Shown here one piece after another: positions 61,301 through 64,000 of a stretch of DNA of 64,000 bases (position 1 is its first letter; every line of letters begins with the position of its first letter). Below the pieces are notes generated by a model, which did not search any database, was not told the origin of the DNA, and saw only the letters and a list, made by a program, of their open reading frames with translations. The position numbers and the translations under genes were made by a program. The stretch comes from Asterochloris sp. CNOR1 (Eukaryota; Chlorophyta; Trebouxiophyceae; Trebouxiales; Trebouxiaceae): assembly GCA_963969365.1 (NCBI GenBank), contig OZ017749.1, positions 3,658,001-3,722,000 on the forward strand, given 5' to 3'.

Positions 61301-64000
61301 AAAGTCATATTGATGAGATTGGCAAAGGTTGCAGGAATGCTAGATCTTTAGGAGTTGACGGTGCAGCAAATGTTGGCAACTATGCTCACAAACTTCATTT
61401 GTGAAGCAGCAATACTTCAGTGAAAAGGACACATCTGCATTGCCAGCACTGAGCAGAATGCCCACCTGAGGGTGAGGAGTCCAGCCGCAGGTTGGCGTTG
61501 CTGTTGACAGCAATGCCTGTCACCAGAAGGCTCAGCACATCTGGGTGCAGGGCGAGGGGCGCATCTGGTTTTATCATGCTGCCAACGTCCAGGCTGCTGC
61601 CCGTGCCAGGGTTCCCTGTGACCTCGGTGCTGTTCCTGAACTTGGGCACTCCTAGGACGGGGAGTTGAGCAATGTTCTTGTGGTCTGTGCCAGCAGTCCA
61701 CAGGCGCACGACTTTCATGTCATTCTGTGTGAGGGTGCCTGCAGGCGGAAGTTTGAGCAGGTGGCTGCTACGCAGAGACTTGTCAGGCTGTGCAATGCTG
61801 ATGTCCCTGCCGGGAGGGAGCAACGTGCTGAGACGTTGCTGTGCCATTGTGTGCCCCATGGGCAGGCAGCGGCATGCGTCAGACAGTTCAGGCAGCAGGA
61901 CGTGCACGGCTGGTGACCAACGATCTGGCGGCCTTCTGGAGCCTCTGCTCCTCCCGAAGCAATTGGACACTGCTGCACGCTACATTTGCAGGCTCAAGGT
62001 TGACTGCCATGCAGCTGCACACAGCTCATCATGCCCAGCAGCCACTGGCATTGCTTTTAGCCAGGAGACCAGAACTGATGCCCAGGACAAAGGGCAGCGC
62101 ACCTGTTTTGTCAGTGCAGATGGTGGTGGCAGTACCCATTGTCTCAGCAGCGCCCAGGTGGCGCACCAGGTTGTTGTCTGCCAGCATGCGCTTGACGCTG
62201 TAGGCCAACGCGATGGTCACCGCCAGGGGAAGCCCCTCTGGGACAGCCACCACCTGCAGGCACAGACCATGGGGCCTGATGCAGGTGGGCACAGTTAATG
62301 GTGCCTGATGCAGGGAAACAGCAGTTGCAGCCCAAAGGGGCGGGTCCTTAGGCACCGCCACCACCTGCAGCTACAGGGCGTGCTGCAGCAGCATGGTAGG
62401 CATTTGCTCTGGCTGAGGGTAGGTGCACACCAGGGAACAGGCACCCCATGCCCTGACAGAGAGACCCGTGAAGACCCCAATATGTTGCAAATGCAAGATC
62501 TCAGGGCCAACAGTCATCTGCACAAAGGGACAGGTGCTGTACGAGACACGCACAGTGACAGCCACAGGCAGCTGCTCTGCGACCGCCACAGTCTTAAACA
62601 ACTAAGCACTGCTTTGCGTGAGCAGGCGGCCAGCCATGGCAATCAGAGCCACTGGCAGACGAGCACCATCTGCATAGGGGATGTCATACCGCGTCATATT
62701 GCGTCAGGACTTCTCTGCCGCAGCTGCCAGTTGTGAACATGCCCAGAATGCGGGTAGGTGGATGGCACTGGCTGCCAAAACTGCCCCTAACAAGATGCAT
62801 AGCAAATAGTGTCACTCAAGACCAGCAAAGCATTAGACGGGTACCACTGCACGACCCTGAGACTCACCAGGATTGTGATGGCAATGATCACGAAGTGCAG
62901 GTAGTCAGAGGCAAAGCTCCAGTCCCAGCTCAGCCCGTCCACCACAAACTTCTGCCAGCTGTAGGTCCCTGCCATGGCAGCCAGGCTGAAGGCGGCCGCC
63001 CCCAGGCCAAACTTGCCAATGAGGCCAGCCAGATCCTCCAGCTTGGCCTGCAGCACGGTGCTTTCCCTGCAGGGCAAATGAGACAATGAGTCTCTTGGCA
63101 TCCCGGAAGCCATCAGCAGGGGAGCCATCATGGTCCAGATGTTCTTGGCTTGCCTCCTTGACCTACCCTCTCCCTGCACCTGTCCAGCCATCATGCCCTG
63201 CCACCTCTTTGCTCCCCATGGCGGTCAAGACAGGCCTCGCCAGCAGGCGCCATGAGGGCAGGTAACCTTGTGAGACCCAGTGCTGGCTTGCCTCATGGCA
63301 CCTTTCCACAGTTTGCACCACCCCAGCCAGCATGCACTGCTGGCTGTTGCGCCCAGCAACCGTCGGAACAGGAGGGCAAGCAACCCTTTAGGTCCCACAC
63401 ACCTTGTCCCCTGGCTTGCATCATGGGACATGAGTCTCCTCCAAAGACACTGTACCAGGCCGATGAACAAACCCTGGTGGCTACGGCGCCCCAAGCCAGT
63501 CAAGACAGGCCTCGCGAGCAGGCGCCGTGAGGGCAAGCAACCCCATTGTCGAGTCCCAGGAAATTGTTTCATGTCATTCTGGTTTTTGCGCTGCAGCTCG
63601 TGCCCTGCTACCCTAAACACGTAAGACTGACAACAAACCTCCCCAGCAGGCACCAGTAAGGCAAGCAACATGTGCTCATGTATCTATGGTGAACCCCTGA
63701 AAGGAAGCCACAATCCTGGCTTGCCTCATTGCATCATCCTCCCCCCCTCCCTGCACAAGCCCGGCAATCACGCCCTGCTGACTGTTGCTGCCCACGGCCG
63801 TCACCAGGATGCGCCCATCCCCCTCCAGCATTTTGCTGCCTGAGAACATCATGGGGTCCAGGTGGGGCTGCTTGGCGACTTCATCGGACTCCCCTGTGAG
63901 GTGACTCTCGTCCAGCCTGCAGCACAGCAGTCACTGGTTTGTCTGTCAGAAGGCCAGGCAACAACAACATCTGACTCCCCTGCGAGGTGGCTCTCGTCCA
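55344..64000 (-). CDS. P-IIB Ca2+-ATPase (PMCA/ACA type), 5' end outside window
   Basis: Exons in transcript order: 63916 to about 63735 ([13 protein letters not shown], actuator TGES), 63066-62878 (TM3), 62253-62103 (TM4 [11 protein letters not shown], then CTDKTG), 61738-61466 ([11 protein letters not shown]), 61289-61183 ([13 protein letters not shown]), 60931-60870 ([12 protein letters not shown]), 60587-60429 ([10 protein letters not shown]), 59899-59703, 58974 to about 58770 ([11 protein letters not shown] plus a Ser/Gly/Ala-rich insertion), 58315-58130, 57384-57158 (hinge [11 protein letters not shown]), 56759-56555 (TM6 [18 protein letters not shown]), 56242-56072 ([17 protein letters not shown]), 55748-55650 and 55493-55344 ([11 protein letters not shown], stop TAG). 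It pumps Ca2+ out of the cytosol. The chain ends 15-20 residues after TM10, so there is no long C-terminal calmodulin tail as in animals; any autoinhibitory domain would be N-terminal, as in plant ACAs. Confidence 0.95.
62200..62605 (-). repeat. Two decayed copies of the PEGLP (TM4) exon
   Basis: The real exon begins at 62253 with [19 protein letters not shown]. Upstream in the same intron, a copy beginning at 62364 reads [18 protein letters not shown], and another beginning near 62593 reads [19 protein letters not shown]. Spacings are 111 and about 229 bp. The 62364 copy is preceded by CTGCAG. Both are decayed at the catalytic proline/glutamate region. Confidence 0.85.
63220..63665 (-). repeat. 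Tandem repeat in Ca2+-ATPase intron
   Basis: On the plus strand GTCAAGACAGGCCTCGC at 63223 recurs at 63499 with CAGGCGCC.TGAGGGCA following both. A weaker third unit lies near 63632 (CAGCAGGCACCAGTAAGGCA). Spacings are about 276 and 133 bp. I found no coding match. Confidence 0.75.
63880..64000 (-). repeat. Copy of the TGES exon start at the window edge
   Basis: The real exon reads [13 protein letters not shown] from 63916. At 63970-64000 the minus strand reads [12 protein letters not shown], 86 bp upstream in the transcript. The T of TGES is changed to A. The echo continues beyond the window. Confidence 0.8.

Noticed and set aside
1-64000. rRNA, tRNA, LTR or capsid-bearing elements
   Set aside because: No tRNA-like cloverleaf, rRNA block, paired long terminal repeats or capsid/integrase-type protein could be recognised on either strand by reading.

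Overview
The window is nuclear DNA of a green alga, most likely a trebouxiophyte-type chlorophyte, though I cannot name the species. Genes are split into many short exons with GT-AG introns, and acceptors almost always read CTGCAG or TTGCAG. Introns are GC-moderate and 100-700 bp long. TGTAA, the usual green-algal poly(A) signal, follows at least two stop codons. A plant/algal mitochondrial subunit and a glutaredoxin-DEP-DUF547 fusion are present. Exons were read by eye from frame continuity, splice sites and remembered family sequences; no search was run.

Layout. 1-2485: nothing firm. 2486-4103 (+): PPOX/Alr4036-type FMN-binding protein. 4469-5326 (-): ATP17-like mitochondrial ATP synthase subunit. 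It shares a 280 bp divergent promoter with a FAM98 homologue at 5607-13385 (+). 14003-19611 (-): glutaredoxin-DEP-DUF547 gene. 17.26-26.97 kb: an approximate tandem segmental duplication that carries a second glutaredoxin-DEP copy lacking DUF547 and two copies of a GxxExxY/PD-(D/E)XK-like gene, one degenerate. About 27.3-29.2 kb (-): unrecognised coiled-coil gene. 29.96-32.4 kb: two non-LTR retrotransposon pieces, head to head, one with a 726-codon open reverse transcriptase ORF. 32.4-44.6 kb (+): CEP162 homologue (cilium transition zone). 44907-54180 (-): six-TM cyclic-nucleotide-binding-domain K+ channel, almost fully reconstructed. 55344 to past the right edge (-): P-IIB (PMCA/ACA-type) Ca2+-ATPase.

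The most unusual signal is spread over the whole window. Introns in every large host gene contain tandem, decayed copies ('echoes') of the neighbouring exon edge together with its splice site, at spacings of about 50-190 bp. In the two glutaredoxin copies the same three-echo array survives in both segmental duplicates, so it is older than the duplication. This looks like a lineage-wide mode of intron growth, or of alternative-exon birth, by short tandem duplication across exon-intron borders.

No operons, CRISPR arrays, rRNA, tRNA or virus-derived elements were seen.
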